A stretch of DNA of 64,000 nucleotides from Erodium maritimum (GCA_963921825.1 OY997589.1:72896523-72960522), one strand, 5' to 3'. Shown: positions 1 through 11,938, counted from the stretch's first letter. Numbers and translations: made by a program. The notes: a model not told the origin generated them from the sequence alone.

Positions 1-224
1 CATTCACAAGTATCGTTCTTACTTTTATAACAGAAACGATATCTTAATTACGATCTCTATATATCACTTTTTTTTATTTTATAATTGTTTATTATTAAAA
101 TTTCTTCTTTTTTTAACTAGTTTACGAAATCTATTATTATTTAGGCTTTGAAATTATCATTAATTTGAATTTTGAAGTGGTTCTTTACAAAATTACTATA
201 GTATGATCGGATATTATCATGAAA

Positions 225-531
225 TAAGAGAGATTATGTTATATTATGAATACCATCAAGACTCGGTGGAAAAGCAAATGAGAGACCATTGAATATATAA
301 TAGTAATGATCTCATACAACGAAAAATATATTTTTGATTGTATAACAACAAAATTGTTTAAAATATTTTCAAAATATGTAATCTCGATATGACGTCTTCT
401 AGTAAGTAGTCATTTATTAATTTATGTAATATTAATATTTTAACATTAGTTATTATATTATTTTGATGTTATTTGTTATTATAAAAAAAAATTGGTGTCC
501 CCCCTCATCGGAAAAGCTAGATCCGCCACTG
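225..531 (+). pseudogene. Relic of the 3' end of a hAT-type (ZMYM1/TTF-like) transposase
   Basis: The plus strand can be read, with stops, as a degraded copy of the hAT dimerisation tail that is better preserved on the minus strand at about 18.8-19.0 kb. The shared order is a NTIKTR-like block, then a FDCI block, then HFQN/FSKY-like residues just before the end. The following AT-rich non-coding tail also matches the 18.70-18.83 kb tail. The relic ends at a probable terminal inverted repeat, positions 511-531, which reads CAGTGGCGGATCTAGC on the minus strand. Only the 3' end is in the window and the frame is broken. The hAT assignment rests on the likeness to the second copy. Confidence 0.55.
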
Positions 532-2338
532 CCGACGAACACGAGAGGCCGGACCCGAGCAGGAGGAGAGGGAAAACGAAGAGGGATGGCTTTGGATTAA
601 GGGAGGTAGAGGTGTAGATTAGGGGAGAGACACCACCGACGACATCTAAAACTGGACGCCGTCGACGGAGAGGGGAAGATGAAGTCGGCGGCGGCTAGGG
701 TGAGGGAGAGGGGGGGTCGAAGGTATTGAGAGAGAAAAGGACTCAGAGCCAAACTTAACTTATCGAATGTTAAGCTTACTAAAATAGTAAATTAACATAT
801 GGAAATTTCCTAAATCTGTATGAAACTAAAGAAGATGAGTTGAAATAGAAGGTGACACATTACCAACTCAATTGACATGGGACCAAATAAGGTAGCCCGC
901 ACACATCTTGCAATTGATTGAAGTGGGTAAGTAAATAATCAAACAAGTATGGTCTCGCATCTATATAATTAGCAATTCCAATTAGATTTACTAAAGTACA
1001 GAACATTTCCATAAACTTTAAGGCTAGGTTTCGGGAGCTTCTTATTTCGGAGTTTCTCGAAAACATCAGGTCCCATAATTTACCACTACCATATCTTATT
1101 TTAATTGCAATGCATTATTGTACCATAGATTGGAAGAGGTACAATGCATTATAGCTAGGCTGGCACGGACATATGCTAGTGAGTCAATAATATGGCATCG
1201 AAAGCATATATGTATAATAAAGGTATCATCTTCATGTGGAGTGTACTTAAAAAGTAGTTGTGTAATGATAAGTACTAATTATTAAAGATGAAGGCAGCAG
1301 CAATAGATTTAGATTAGGAAGCAAAATGAGACACATAGGTCAACGTTGTTAAGTTAATTACACCAACTACTATTGTCGACAATTTATTACCGAGCTACAA
1401 TGGCCGGCCAAATCAATGAATCATGATTAACGATTAATTAACACCCTCTTCAAATATATAAAATAAGAGGAACATCTTGTGGTCAAATATTTAGGCTGTG
1501 AGTGTGACCACAAGATGTTGACTGAAATCGAAATTCTGATATCAACAGGTCGCTTAATTGTCAACGAATCCTACATTACATTGTTTTTATCTTAGGATTC
1601 GGATTGAAACTAAGTCGATCATATGAACACACTTGAAAAACAGGATTCAAATTTGACGGCAAGCACATGGTGATTGGTGAGGGTCGTAATCAGGAGTGAC
1701 TGAGATGTGAAACATGATCTTGGTAGGTAATACATTGCAAGATACGTGGGGACCTGGACCTTACTCTGTGTACTCTATTTAATAGTGTTGTATGAAGACA
1801 GTTTGGTATGGTCACACAAATAACATCACATCTCTACTTCAAATAGGTGAAGGAGAAGCACCAACTGTAAACAAAGACACATGAAATCTAAAACACTATC
1901 TACATCTTATTTTTATCACTCAGACAATAAACTTCAACTCCTGATAATGCATTACATCAGAATGCTCAAAACTCAATAAGATCCATCATTTTCTAGGCAT
2001 AACAACACTGAGATTTTAAGGCATTGCAATATTATACTAGATTTTTCACAAAGCACTTGGTACAAAAATACTTGCCAATCTTTAAATTTTGGAAATTATT
2101 CATACCTCAAAACAAAACTGCATAAACATTATCCTTGAAATCGTATGAATACCAATTATCTGGAGTAATGTATAACAGCAAGGGATAAACAAAACACTGG
2201 CAGTTCTTCACTTCTCTATAAACTTAGCTAAGTCCTAGAGTAGAGACTCACAGGTCTTGCACGTTCAAACCTGTAGACATGAAAAATAATAATTCCATCA
2301 GAAATGGGGAATCAAATAATTGTCGATAGAAAAAAGAA
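532..2338. other. Intergenic, no gene recognised
   Basis: No supportable coding region is seen. Positions 535-740 are unusually purine- and GC-rich (GAGG/GGAGA runs) against an AT-rich background and may be a transposon fragment. A 68-codon minus-strand frame at 860-1066 has no recognisable motif and was not called a gene. A short perfect hairpin is listed separately at 1471-1519. Confidence 0.5.
1471..1519. repeat. Perfect 15-bp hairpin with 19-nt loop
   Basis: Positions 1471-1485 (AACATCTTGTGGTCA) are exactly complementary to 1505-1519, separated by 19 bases. The stem does not extend further on either side. It could be the core of a tiny inverted-repeat element or a chance hairpin. Confidence 0.6.
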
Positions 2339-2629
2339 GGGTTAATTGCTAAAAACTACCTTATGTATTGTCTACGCTTTTAAACTACCCTATCTTTTGA
2401 CCAAGGTTGTTTACTGACAAAATCTGGAATATATTCTGTTAAAATTAGGGACGTGGACAATACATAAGGGTAGTTTTCGCACGTGCACAATACATAAGGG
2501 TAGTAAATTCGTTGAAAAAACTAACAGACAACCGTGGTCAAAAGATAGGGTTGTTTAAAAGCATGGACAATACATAAGGTAGTTTTTCGCATGTAGATAG
2601 TACATAAGGTAGTTTTTATCAATTAACCC
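2339..2629. mobile_element. Small foldback MITE with GGGTTAATTG ends
   Basis: The 291-bp unit starts GGGTTAATTGCTAAAAACTA and its right end is the near-perfect reverse complement, so both ends carry the ACTACCTTATGTA motif. Inside are repeats of GGACAATACATAAGG in both directions. The terminal ten bases match the foldback element at 26,388-26,780, and the 58,574-58,935 element has a related end, so the three appear to be one superfamily. Flanks are A-rich and a target duplication is not certain here, unlike the clear 9-bp duplications of the other two. It has no coding capacity. Confidence 0.75.
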
Positions 2630-3617
2630 AAAAATAACACTACATTGAAGAAAATATAAACCCCAAATAACATAAAGCTAAAAGGCTGAATCATTTATTT
2701 TTTGTGAAGTGTGCATTTAATTTCAATTTGATGGAGATTCATTCAAGTTATATCTCAAACTTATAAAAGGTGAGTAAAATATTTTAAAGGCAACAATTCA
2801 ACAAAACTAGTTGGGCAAAAGGATTGTTCCCGAATATTGAAAGCCAGAGTAACATCCTAACAAGGCACTACATCATAGTAAGCATGCGAAGCAAAATCCA
2901 TGAGTACAAAATATATACATGTTCAAAAATACCGTAAGTATTTAAACATGTGATGCAGCTCATAACTAACCTGGTGGAAGAGACTGCTTCATTTTGTCGG
3001 CCTTCTCATTGTCAAAGACACAACTACCTGGTGGACCTTGAACTTGACAACATCTTTCCTCCTCTTGATTTTCAGAGAACGCGCATCAAGCCGATCCTTC
3101 CATTGTTTTATGCTCATCAAGGATTAGTTGCAACTCTGTGAAATGGAAGATTATGTCTTGCTTCTGATTTCATTGTTCAAAGTAAAGGTCAGGCCAAATT
3201 GACTCTTCTTCATCTATATCACTGTTCGCTCGCTAATTTAATACCATTATAACTTGACGAATGTCTTGGTACGGAACCGAAATCGTTTGTGCTTTCCTCT
3301 AGACTCAATCCACTATTTCCTTTCTGTTTATCGTGTGCAGTTACATGAAAAATGGCGCAATTATATAATTAAGCATATAGATGCTTCATAGGTAGCTGAA
3401 GAGGGACCAAGTTATCTAAATAAACAATGGTCAGTTGCTTCAGGGACATATATATCAGCCCAGGAACTGTTTTACCGTCTAGAGGACAACCAAGAAGTTC
3501 ATTCCAAATAACATATAGACTACCTGGAGAAAATCTCAAGCTTCTGGATTCATCTGTTCATTTACCGGGACAGGAACTACTTATTGTGTATACTTTGTCT
3601 GCTGCTCTAACTAATAG
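2630..3617. other. 3' flank of the PPR gene, no gene recognised
   Basis: Short frames exist on both strands but none has a recognisable domain. The 3,300-3,617 part probably includes the 3' untranslated region of the PPR gene on the minus strand. The plus-strand frame 3427-3735 overlaps that gene antisense and looks like a shadow. Confidence 0.5.
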
Positions 3618-5048
3618 TCAAACCAAACTAAGACCTGGAACTTTGAAAGCATTCCTATCATCCATCAGTTTCCTCAACCTTTCAGCATCCTCATACCTTC
3701 CAACACCAGCAAAGATGTTGGACATAAGAGTATAGTCCCCTCCATATCCTCTTTCCATCTCCATTATTTTCCTTGTCGCTCTCTGGCCCATTTCAACATT
3801 ACCATGGAAGCTACAAGCACCCAACAGTGTTCTCCAAATTACAACACTAACTATATCAGCAGGTATCTCCAAAGCTATCTTCTCTGCTTCTTCTAACCTC
3901 CCTTCCCTCCCCAACATATCTACTAAACATCCATAGTGTTTAATATCTGGTGCAACTCGACACTCCTTAACCATCTTCTCGAAAAACTTGAGCCCCTCAT
4001 CAACCAATCCTCCATGACTACAAGCACTTAGCACACTTAAAAATGTCACTCGATTTGGTTCAAAGCCAAATGCCTCCATCCTTTCAAAATTCCGTACTGC
4101 CTCTTTTCCCATTCCATGCATAGCAAAAGCAGATATAATTGATGTCCATGACACAAGATTCTTTCTCTCCGCAGATATGCTCTCAAAAAACCTAGATGCA
4201 CTCTTTATGCATCCACATTTAGCATACAAGTCAAGGAGGGAATTTGTAACCCGTATGTCATATGCATAAAACCCTCTTTTCTCTCCATCAGCATGGACCG
4301 ACTGGCAAATCTTTAGAGCTCCAAGATTTGAGATAGCTGGGAAAATGGCTAGCATAGTTATTTCAGTAGGTTGTATGCCATCTCTCACAACCATTTTTCG
4401 AAACAAATGTATAGCTTCATTGGGCCGACCAGCCCGTGCATATCCATCAATAACAGTGGTCCATGTGACAACAGTCCGGTTCGTCATCTTATCAAATAAC
4501 AAACGAGCAAGTTCTAGCTCTCCCCATTTAGTTAAAGCAGTGATCATGACATTCCAGGTCACAGGGTTTCTTTCAGGCATATCGTCGAACACCTTGAAGG
4601 CGTCCGCCAAAGACCCACAAGCGGCATACATATGGAGCAAAGCAGTCTGCACATAGACATGGAATTGAAAACCCACTTTGACAGTGAGAGCATGAAGCTG
4701 AACACCGTGAATGGTAGAGTACAAATTAGAGCAAGCCTTGAAAAGGAAAGAGTAGGTGAAGCTATCGAATTGAAGAAATGGAAAGCCTTGGAGGTGTTTG
4801 AAGAGCAAGAAAGACTCTTGCGGGAAGTGGCCTAAGGAATAGCTTCGGAGCATTATGTTAAAGAGTTGCATATAGGACGGAGTGGGGTGGCACAGTAAGC
4901 CCGAGGTGACTGCATAAGAATGGACCTGTTGGATAGCTGGATGGCTGGTGGGGTGTTTGGACAAGAGAGATAGTAAATGATGGTGGGGCAAGGAAGAGAG
5001 ATGCCGTAGAGAATTTTGAAGAGAATGTGTACTCCTCAACCTCTGCAT
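3618..5048 (-). CDS. PLS-class pentatricopeptide repeat (PPR) protein
   Basis: An uninterrupted 476-residue single-exon frame, as is usual for plant PPR genes. The tandem degenerate 35-residue helical repeats are seen from about residue 60 onward. Typical signatures are NPVTWNVMI (about 160), VVTWTTVIDGYARAG (about 195), TNSLLDLYAKCG (about 270), LVSWTSIISAFAMHG (about 300) and VTFLSVLSACSHGGLVDEG (about 335). After the last repeat comes a C-terminal extension with VVIWRTLLGACSFHGN and YTLMSNIFAGVGRY, which fits the E-type tail; there is no DYW deaminase domain. PPR proteins of this class bind organelle RNA site-specifically and commonly act in C-to-U editing with partner DYW proteins. The N-terminus is rich in Arg, Ser and Leu, compatible with organelle import. 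The chosen start is the first Met. The RNA target cannot be inferred. Confidence 0.93.
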   Translation of the reverse strand: MQRLRSTHSLQNSLRHLSSLPHHHLLSLLSKHPTSHPAIQQVHSYAVTSGLLCHPTPSYMQLFNIMLRSYSLGHFPQESFLLFKHLQGFPFLQFDSFTYSFLFKACSNLYSTIHGVQLHALTVKVGFQFHVYVQTALLHMYAACGSLADAFKVFDDMPERNPVTWNVMITALTKWGELELARLLFDKMTNRTVVTWTTVIDGYARAGRPNEAIHLFRKMVVRDGIQPTEITMLAIFPAISNLGALKICQSVHADGEKRGFYAYDIRVTNSLLDLYAKCGCIKSASRFFESISAERKNLVSWTSIISAFAMHGMGKEAVRNFERMEAFGFEPNRVTFLSVLSACSHGGLVDEGLKFFEKMVKECRVAPDIKHYGCLVDMLGREGRLEEAEKIALEIPADIVSVVIWRTLLGACSFHGNVEMGQRATRKIMEMERGYGGDYTLMSNIFAGVGRYEDAERLRKLMDDRNAFKVPGLSLV

Positions 5049-6198
5049 GATTATGTTTTGGGTGCAAGTTGTGCTTAGAACAAAATGTCAAATTTAACGA
5101 AGTATACTCATCACCGAACCTTGCTGCCATTCCCCAATTTTGCCATGAAAAGAACCTGCATAATTAACGCTTTACTCTTTATCCGAGATCATACCCAACT
5201 TACATTGATCTGAAATAACCACAAAAGATTACAATCTTCTCAGACCATTCCATATGTCCAATGGGTTTCACAGGCACACAAAAGCTGTCACAGCCATGGC
5301 TCACCCCATTCAATATTTCATAAAAAGGTTCAATATAATACAACAAAATAAAGACATAAATGAATTAAATCAAATAATAAGGCAAAAGTCATTTGTGTCT
5401 CTACCAACCATAAAATTCTGCTGTCTAGAAATCAACAATTGAAGAGCTTATCCATCCGAACCTATTCAACTCATTACAATCATACATGTCAAAGTTGCAA
5501 TCTTAGAAGAAATTAACTTACAAACCCAGAAATGGAAAAACTCACATATGTAATTCATTTTTTTGTATCTACAAATTGAATAAAACACAACTTCAGATAT
5601 ATATGCGAAATACTGAACAAACAGTATTGGGTTTATTCTTTTTCGCTTAGCGGTGAGGGATGGAACAACAATTTGACAAATACTTGTACAAGGCTAGATT
5701 CAGAAGGACGAAAACAGTACCTTTATCTTAACTATAGAGTGACCTTCAAGTGAAATGACCAATGCTCCACTGAAGGTTAACTTCTGGTGTGACAATCGAG
5801 AGAGCTCGACGATGGTTATTTTGGGGCTGTTGCGGCTGTACAGGTAAAGTTGGGGAAGACGAACTGCACGGCGTCGTTCAACTTACTAGCAGGACCTACG
5901 TTTCTACTCCTTAATAAGGTTGTTGGCTAAAAAGAGGAAGTTGAAAGCCTATTAACAAACTAAAAAGAAAATAAAGTCAAGGATGAAATTGAGGGGCTAA
6001 AAAATATAAGTTTTTTTTCTTTACATTTTTATATCAGTCGGCGGATAAGGCCGACGGATAGCCGGCTGTCGGCGGAAGACGTCGTCGGATAATAACAATA
6101 TTTTATTCTTCTTAATGTTTTTTTTTCTCTCATACTTTTTGTATCAGTCAATACTTTCATAGCGTTATCAGCCCATGATTAGTAATAAGTAGGTGTCT
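5049..6198 (-). other. Upstream region of the PPR gene, possible 5' UTR exon
   Basis: No protein-coding gene is recognised. On the minus strand the stretch around 5,720-5,900 ends in a good donor (AAG followed by GTACTG at about 5,721), so it could be a non-coding first exon of the PPR transcript; this is inference only. A GC-rich run with repeated GTCGGCGGA-like words lies at about 6,035-6,090. Transcript data would be needed to place the promoter. Confidence 0.3.
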
Positions 6199-6447
6199 TG
6201 GGTGAGTTTGGTAGAAAATATGAGAATTAAGTTATGTTGTGAGGATATTAGTACGTTCGAAATGGATTTTCATTCGTTAGTACGGATGTATATTTTAATT
6301 TTCCGTGATTCACAATCAACTCATAATAATTGAATATTTGATGATTTCATCTGCACAAATATACAGGCAGATCCTGTTTAATCCGCATGATCCGTAAACT
6401 TTAAACTAAAATTATTTATAAAAAAAACTAATACTGATTCCCGATTC
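6199..6447 (+). repeat. Direct repeat, left copy (partner at 8148-8394)
   Basis: A 249-bp segment running from TGGGTGAGTTTGG to CTGATTCCCGATTC. It matches 8148-8394 along its whole length in the same orientation, with scattered substitutions. The two copies bracket the LINE remnant. The family is unknown; it has no clear inverted ends. Confidence 0.8.
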
Positions 6448-6499
6448 TTTTTAAAAAAAAACGGAGTCATTTAGGTATTTCACTTAAATTGACGAAGAA

Positions 6500-8135
6500 T
6501 ATATAATAGTGCACCCGGTATAAAAAAAACTCGGACCACGAAAGGATAGGCATAGAACAGGCCTCCTGAGCCAACCAATGGGCTGCTCCGTTCACTGTCC
6601 TAGCTATATACTCGAGTTTGACATCCTCGAGAGAAGAATGATAAACGACATTCGTGTAGAATTCATCCCACAGGGAAAAAAAGAGGGGTACTTCCTAGAA
6701 TCAGATGCACCACATATTGTGCATCGCTTCTAATGTCGATCTTGGTGTGTCTCTGTTCTCGGGTCCAGTGTAGAGCCCGGAGAATGGCCATAGCTTCATC
6801 ATATTCCGGGCCCAACTTGCTCGGTATGATACCATTGCTACCCTCTAGAATAAAGCCTCTATCATTCATGCAGATCCAACTCCATCCCATTTGTTCGGTA
6901 TCAGCAAAAACCGTACTATCAACATTGATAGAGCACCACTCCCATGAGGGAGGTGACCATCCTACCTCTCTCCTTGGTTTCGGGCCAAGGGGTCTTGTCT
7001 TTAACTTCGCATGGGCTTTTGTCCAGCTACAAAGACGGCTACGAACCGTGGCATCTAATGCATCAACTGTTTGTGTGAGCTGATCCCAAACAACCCCATT
7101 TCTAGCTTTCCACAGCTCCCATAGGGTCATAGTTATACGAGTCTTGATTCCCGTGTCCGACCCGGCCATAATATCTGTCAACTAGGATTTGATAGTGTGG
7201 TGTGGTAGTATTGGGGTTTGTAACCGATGTTTTGTCCAAAACTCCTTAGCGAACTTGCAATGGAGGAGCAAATGGGATGTTGTCTCCCTGTTAGTATTGC
7301 AAACTGGGCAAACCTCTGAAATATGGGCATATTTTGTTCGAAGGTTTGTCGCCACTTGAAGAGTACCTGAGAGAGCCCGCCATAGAAATACCTTTATACG
7401 AGGTTGGGTATCAAGATCTCATACCCCCATCTAGACCGATACACCCCATCTGGGCTACCATCTTCCATTATCCCCGGCTAAAAGCCGATAACCATCCTTA
7501 CATATGTATATATCTCGGGTATTGCGGGTATAATACCATTTATCCTTACTCCCGGCCAGGGGTGGGGGGACCTGTAATATTTCCTTAATAATAGGAGGTG
7601 GGAAATATTGGGCTAGTTTAGTCTCATCCCAAGACCCTATAGTAGATGACGCAAAGGTCGACACCATCAAGCCCGGTGTACTTGTAGTGTTGACCGGTAT
7701 ACTAGGAACATCCCCCATCATCCACAGGATCCATTCAATTTGGATTGATCTACCATCCCCAATAGGTTTTCGAAGTCCATAGCGTAGAAGGGATTGGATA
7801 AACCTTACATCCGAACATAATTGACTCGGGTTTCGACTTGCATCGGCCATAAGAAAGTCCCCCGACGGGTAATAATGAGCCTTGAAGATACGGGCCACCA
7901 AAGAATTCGACTCTGATAGAAACTTCCAACCCATTTTGGGTAGTAGAGCCAGTTCATATCATGCATGTCCCAAAATGCCATGCCCCCTTCCTCCTTAGGC
8001 CGACACAGCTTGGCACAATCTGGTTAGATAATCGGTTTTGTTGCCCTCGGGGTACCTGCCCACCAGTATCTGGCTAATGTCATATGTATCTGATTGACTG
8101 AACCATATGAAAGTAAGAATATACTCATAGCATAA
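6500..8135 (-). pseudogene. LINE ORF2 remnant: RT C-terminal part, zf-RVT and RNase H
   Basis: Minus-strand frames form the C-terminal half of a plant LINE (L1-type) polyprotein in order from 8,135 down to about 6,500. First comes a block ending in PSQLCSDVRF. It is followed by the Cys/His-rich zf-RVT region and LWELWKARNGVVW. The last part is a plant RNase H-like domain with INVDSTVFAD, DEAMAILRAL and DIRSDAQYVV. A tail matching VNGAAHWLAQEA lies beyond a stop at about 6,663. Stops and frameshifts break the frame. The 5' part (endonuclease and most of RT) is missing. The closest relative in the window is the remnant at 54.8-57.6 kb. Confidence 0.85.
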
Positions 8136-8147
8136 ATGGGAAGGGCC

Positions 8148-8394
8148 TGGGTGAGTTTTGTGGGAAATTTGAGAATAAAGTTGTGTTGTGCGGATATTAG
8201 TATGTTGGAAATGGATTTTCATTCATTAGTACGAATGTATATTTTAATTTCTGTGATTCACAATCAGCTTATAATAATTGAATATTTGATGGATTTCATT
8301 TGCACAAATATGCATACGGATCTTGTTTAATCCACGTGATCCGCAAACTTTGAACTAAAATAATCTATAAAAAACTAATACTGATTCCCGATTC
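8148..8394 (+). repeat. Direct repeat, right copy (partner at 6199-6447)
   Basis: The 247-bp partner of the left copy, same orientation, with scattered substitutions and small indels. It lies between the truncated 5' side of the LINE remnant and the gypsy-type element that starts at 8494. Confidence 0.8.
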
Positions 8395-9001
8395 AAACAT
8401 TTTTCAAACACATGGTTTTAATACAAAAGTACTACAATTGATTTTATTACAAAAAAAATGATTTCACACTTGTAGTTGGACCGATTGGTGACGTGTCACG
8501 CCCCAATTTCAGCGAATCGAACTCGGGACGCGAACTTTTAAAACATGAATGCTTAAAACCTGTTTTGAATAAAAGCTTTGACATTTCCATTTATTTACCA
8601 AAATAATAGTAGTATTTACAATACAAAAACGTCCCAACAAGTGGACAAGGTACACATCCGTCACTAGACTCAACAAAAGTAAAGACCAGACTCCGCTCCA
8701 AGCTCCATGAACTTCGAGAGCTCACCTAGTCCGTCCCACGAACAGTACCTGTAGGAAAAGCAGCTAGGGGTGAGCGTTCGCTCACCACCACGGATAACAG
8801 ACTGACTACGGCATAATTAGCAGACAAAGCCAGTAACACTAAAACCAAATCCAACACTGGGACTATAGTCCCCAACTCAAGTACCCAACTGACCCACAAC
8901 CCGTTACCTTTCTCAACAGACTCAACACTCGATAACACAATGTAGACCCGACACAACTATCGACGACCTCCTCCAAGGACACGATAGAAAGACTACACAA
9001 C

Positions 9002-9085
9002 GCCAAACAAGATCACAAAGGATCGCACACCAAACAAGATCACAAAGGATCGCACACCAAACAAGATCACAAAGGATCGCATACC
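9002..9085. repeat. 27-bp tandem repeat, about three copies, in LTR
   Basis: The unit CCAAACAAGATCACAAAGGA plus TCGCACA is repeated about three times without interruption. The same array recurs in the other LTR at +6,253. Confidence 0.85.
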
Positions 9086-9127
9086 AGCTGCTCAGTAACC
9101 TCTCCCACTCACACGAACACGGATCAT

Positions 9128-9362
9128 GCTAGCCAAAGAATGCTTACAACCTGTGATACTCAAACTCGGACCAGGCCAGCCAAAGAATGCTTGCAACCTG
9201 TGTTACTCAAACTCGGACCAGGCCAGCCAAAGAATGCTTGCAACCTGTGTTACTCAAACTCGTGTCAGGCCAGCCAAAGAATGCTTGCAACCCGTTGATA
9301 CTCAAACTTGGTCAGGCCAGCCAAAGAATGCTTGCAACCTACCGGGATCCGCAATCACAATC
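9128..9362. repeat. 47-bp tandem repeat, five copies, in LTR
   Basis: Unit starts at 9128, 9175, 9222, 9269 and about 9316, each opening GCCAGCCAAAGAATGCTTGC with a few substitutions. The spacing is 47 bp. The same array is present in the other LTR at 15,381-15,615. The repeats produce overlapping open frames rich in AKECLQP-like peptides, which are not considered genes. Confidence 0.9.
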
Positions 9363-9689
9363 ACACGCAAATTCATCAACCAGTAACAACACAAGTTCAA
9401 CACTCACAGGCACTCATGGCCACCAAGACACCAACAGTAAAACTCGAACTCAACAGCCCCACAGGCACTCACGGCCTCCCAAGACACACCGATAGTAAGA
9501 CACGGACTCAACAATCCCACAGGCACTCACGGCCTCCCAAGACACCAACCATAAGACACGCTTGCAGCTTACCGAGACTCTAACTCGTAAGCCAGCTAAA
9601 GGAAGCTTGCAACCCCCCCGAGACTCTAACTCGGTCAGGCCAGCCAAAGACACCATCCTTAGTACACGGGCCCTCAAGGCCACCCAAAA

Positions 9690-10040
9690 CACCAATTTAA
9701 ATAGACGGGCTCTCATGGCCACCCAAACTCAATCAATAAATAATACGGGCTCTCAAGGCCACCCAAAACTCGATAATAAAAATACGGGCTCTCAAGACCA
9801 CCCAAACTCAATCAATAAATAATACGGGCTCTCAAGGCCACCCAAAACTCGATAATAAAATACGGGCTCTCAAGACCACCCAAACTCAATCAATAAATAA
9901 TACGGGCTCTCAAGGCCACCCAAAACTCGATAATAAAATACGGGCTCTCAAGGCCACCCAAACTCAGTCAATAAATAATACGGGCTCTCAAGGCCACCCA
10001 GAACTCGATAATAAAATACGGGCTCTCAAGGCCACTCAAG
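9690..10040. repeat. Alternating 38/40-bp tandem repeat block in LTR
   Basis: Units open with ACGGGCTCTCAAGGCCACCC and end alternately in ACTCGATAATAAAAT or ACTCAATCAATAAATAAT, giving a composite period of about 78 bp. About nine units are seen. The block recurs at 15,943-16,293 in the other LTR. Confidence 0.88.
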
Positions 10041-11924
10041 ACACCAAATAAGCAATCAATCTCCGGCTTAACCAAGCCTCCAACAGTCCTAACATCAACA
10101 GTTTCACAATCAACCTCCGGGCATGGTCATATGCCTCCAGTACTCCTAATATAGATAAGTTCACAAACAACCTCCGGGCATGGTCATATGCCTCCAGTAA
10201 AACAATTAGCGCTAAGTTCTCTGTTCCTACGACACTACTAAGTGTCACAAGCCTTTCCAATAATTACTAAGTCCCCGTAACATGCTTTTCTAATAAACGC
10301 TACAAACTCGTATCATGCTTTTCTAATATTTAAATAAACCTATTCAACCCACGACACCCCAGTGTCACATGCAATTCTACTGTTAACTTTCCCCAGTCAG
10401 GGCCGAGATCCGGCTACTTTTCCCTACCTCGTATATAATCCCAAAAGCGCTCCAACAACACCCGAAGTACACCCAGTCACTCGCCGAGCTTCCCTTTTCC
10501 TCGGTCCGTAGCACGATCTAAAATAACACAAATTCAAAGTACTTTTAAACTAGTACGAATAAACCGAAAATTAACATACTTAACGCCCAAACGTAACCCC
10601 GACAATGCCGATCACTCCCAAACTTCCCAATTACTCGATATTGTCGATAAAGGACCCGTAAAGGCCAGATTCGCCCGACATGGCGAATCTGCCCGGGTTT
10701 TGGTTAATTGCCTTCCGGGGCTCCAAAAGTTCCCGTTTTCGTTTCTACAGTCTTAGAATATTTCAAGGAACCCAACGCACTTGACGGAATTGAATTCCGA
10801 CTTCTAAGTCAATTAATTAACGTTTAAAGTTTCCAAAACCCGTTAATTACAACTTCTCCAATTTAATTCCAAATTTCTATTCGATTAAGGATAAATGGTC
10901 CGAGGAACGTTTTAAACCACCCGAACGATAAAAACCGAGCACCCGAGCATGTGGGCCCCACCCACACTACTTGGCCGAGACCCTAGGGTTTAAGGGGAGG
11001 CTCGGCCACCATGTGGTGGCTGCTGCCAGCTCCGGCCAGCCACCACCCACGGTGGCCGGAGCTCCTCCCGAGCCTCCGGTCACCGGAAAACGTGAAATTA
11101 AACCCCCAAACACCTCTAAAACGTCTCCAACACCTCCCCCACACTCTACACAACCCTAAGCCTTAGTTTATACTCAAACCCTAGCTTCCAAGAAAATAAC
11201 CAAAACGAGAATCGATTCGGGTATTACCGTAGAGGAGAACGAGGGGAACGGGATTGCTCTTTGCTTTGACTCGATCCAAGGGATCGATCACAAACCCTAG
11301 CTCAACCTCCCTTCTTCTCTCTTCTTCTCCTTCTCCTTCTCTCTCTAAAACCTCTCTTCTTCTTTCTAATTTAAAACAACTAACATAAAAACCCAATTAA
11401 AACTCTTTTTTTTTTCTTTTAAAACCCAAGTCTCGGCCAGCCCTTCTCCTCCATTCATTTTCCCCCCAAAACTAACACCACCACATTTAGGACATGTGTC
11501 AAGGTGGGTCCCACACCTTTTGGAAAATATCTAGTTAATATTTTCCAATCAGATTCGCGAAAATCGGACGTTACGGGCCCCGAACGGGCACTTTTTCCCA
11601 AAAATTACGAAACTTGGCGGGGCACAAGGAAACGGCTCAACTAAGACCGCTGCGATGACGGTTAAGCTTTTCGGATCCAAAACGGTCCTCGAATGGACCA
11701 AAACGTCGCTCGGTTGACTTTTCCAACGAAAAGTCAACATTTCTCAAATTGATCAGAAAGTTGCCCTGAGTCTCCCGTAACTCACTTTGGTCAATAACGG
11801 GGTCAACTTAAGTCCGGTATGACACTCGAGGTCATTTTAGGTTCATTAAGTGTCCGTCTTAAAATTTTTAAATTTTCCTGTTTTTCGCAGGTTTGACTGG
11901 CGTTGACCGGGAGTGGTTATTACA

Positions 11925-11938
11925 ATCTACCCCCCTTA
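11925..11938 (-). other. Polypurine tract of the gag-only element
   Basis: On the minus strand this reads TAAGGGGGGTAGAT immediately before the 3' LTR start TGTAATAACC. This is the expected place and composition for the plus-strand primer of reverse transcription. Confidence 0.85.

Larger units (their letters stand above)
8494..11924 (-). repeat. 3' LTR of the gag-only element
   Basis: It is 3,431 bp and begins TGTCACGCCCC on the plus strand, ending GTGGTTATTACA. It corresponds base for base, as far as read by eye, to 14747-18177 at a constant offset of 6,253. It contains three tandem-repeat blocks described separately, a CT-rich run at 11,320-11,420, and no convincing gene; its short frames recur identically in the other LTR. 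Confidence 0.95.

Noticed and set aside
860-1066. 68-codon minus-strand frame
   Set aside because: No motif, no neighbouring exon signals, and it is within AT-rich intergenic sequence.
3427-3735. 102-codon plus-strand frame overlapping the PPR gene end
   Set aside because: Antisense to the PPR coding region and without similarity to anything recognised.
6199-8394. The 248-bp direct repeats as LTRs of a new retrotransposon
   Set aside because: No TG...CA ends, primer site, polypurine tract or target duplication was found; kept only as a repeat pair.
9128-9362. Regular 47-bp repeats, considered as a CRISPR-like array
   Set aside because: The units abut with no unique spacers, lie in a plant retrotransposon LTR and recur in the other LTR; they are ordinary tandem repeats.
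8726-11740. Several 60-100-codon frames in the LTR, repeated at +6,253
   Set aside because: They coincide with tandem repeats or low-complexity sequence and have no recognised domain.
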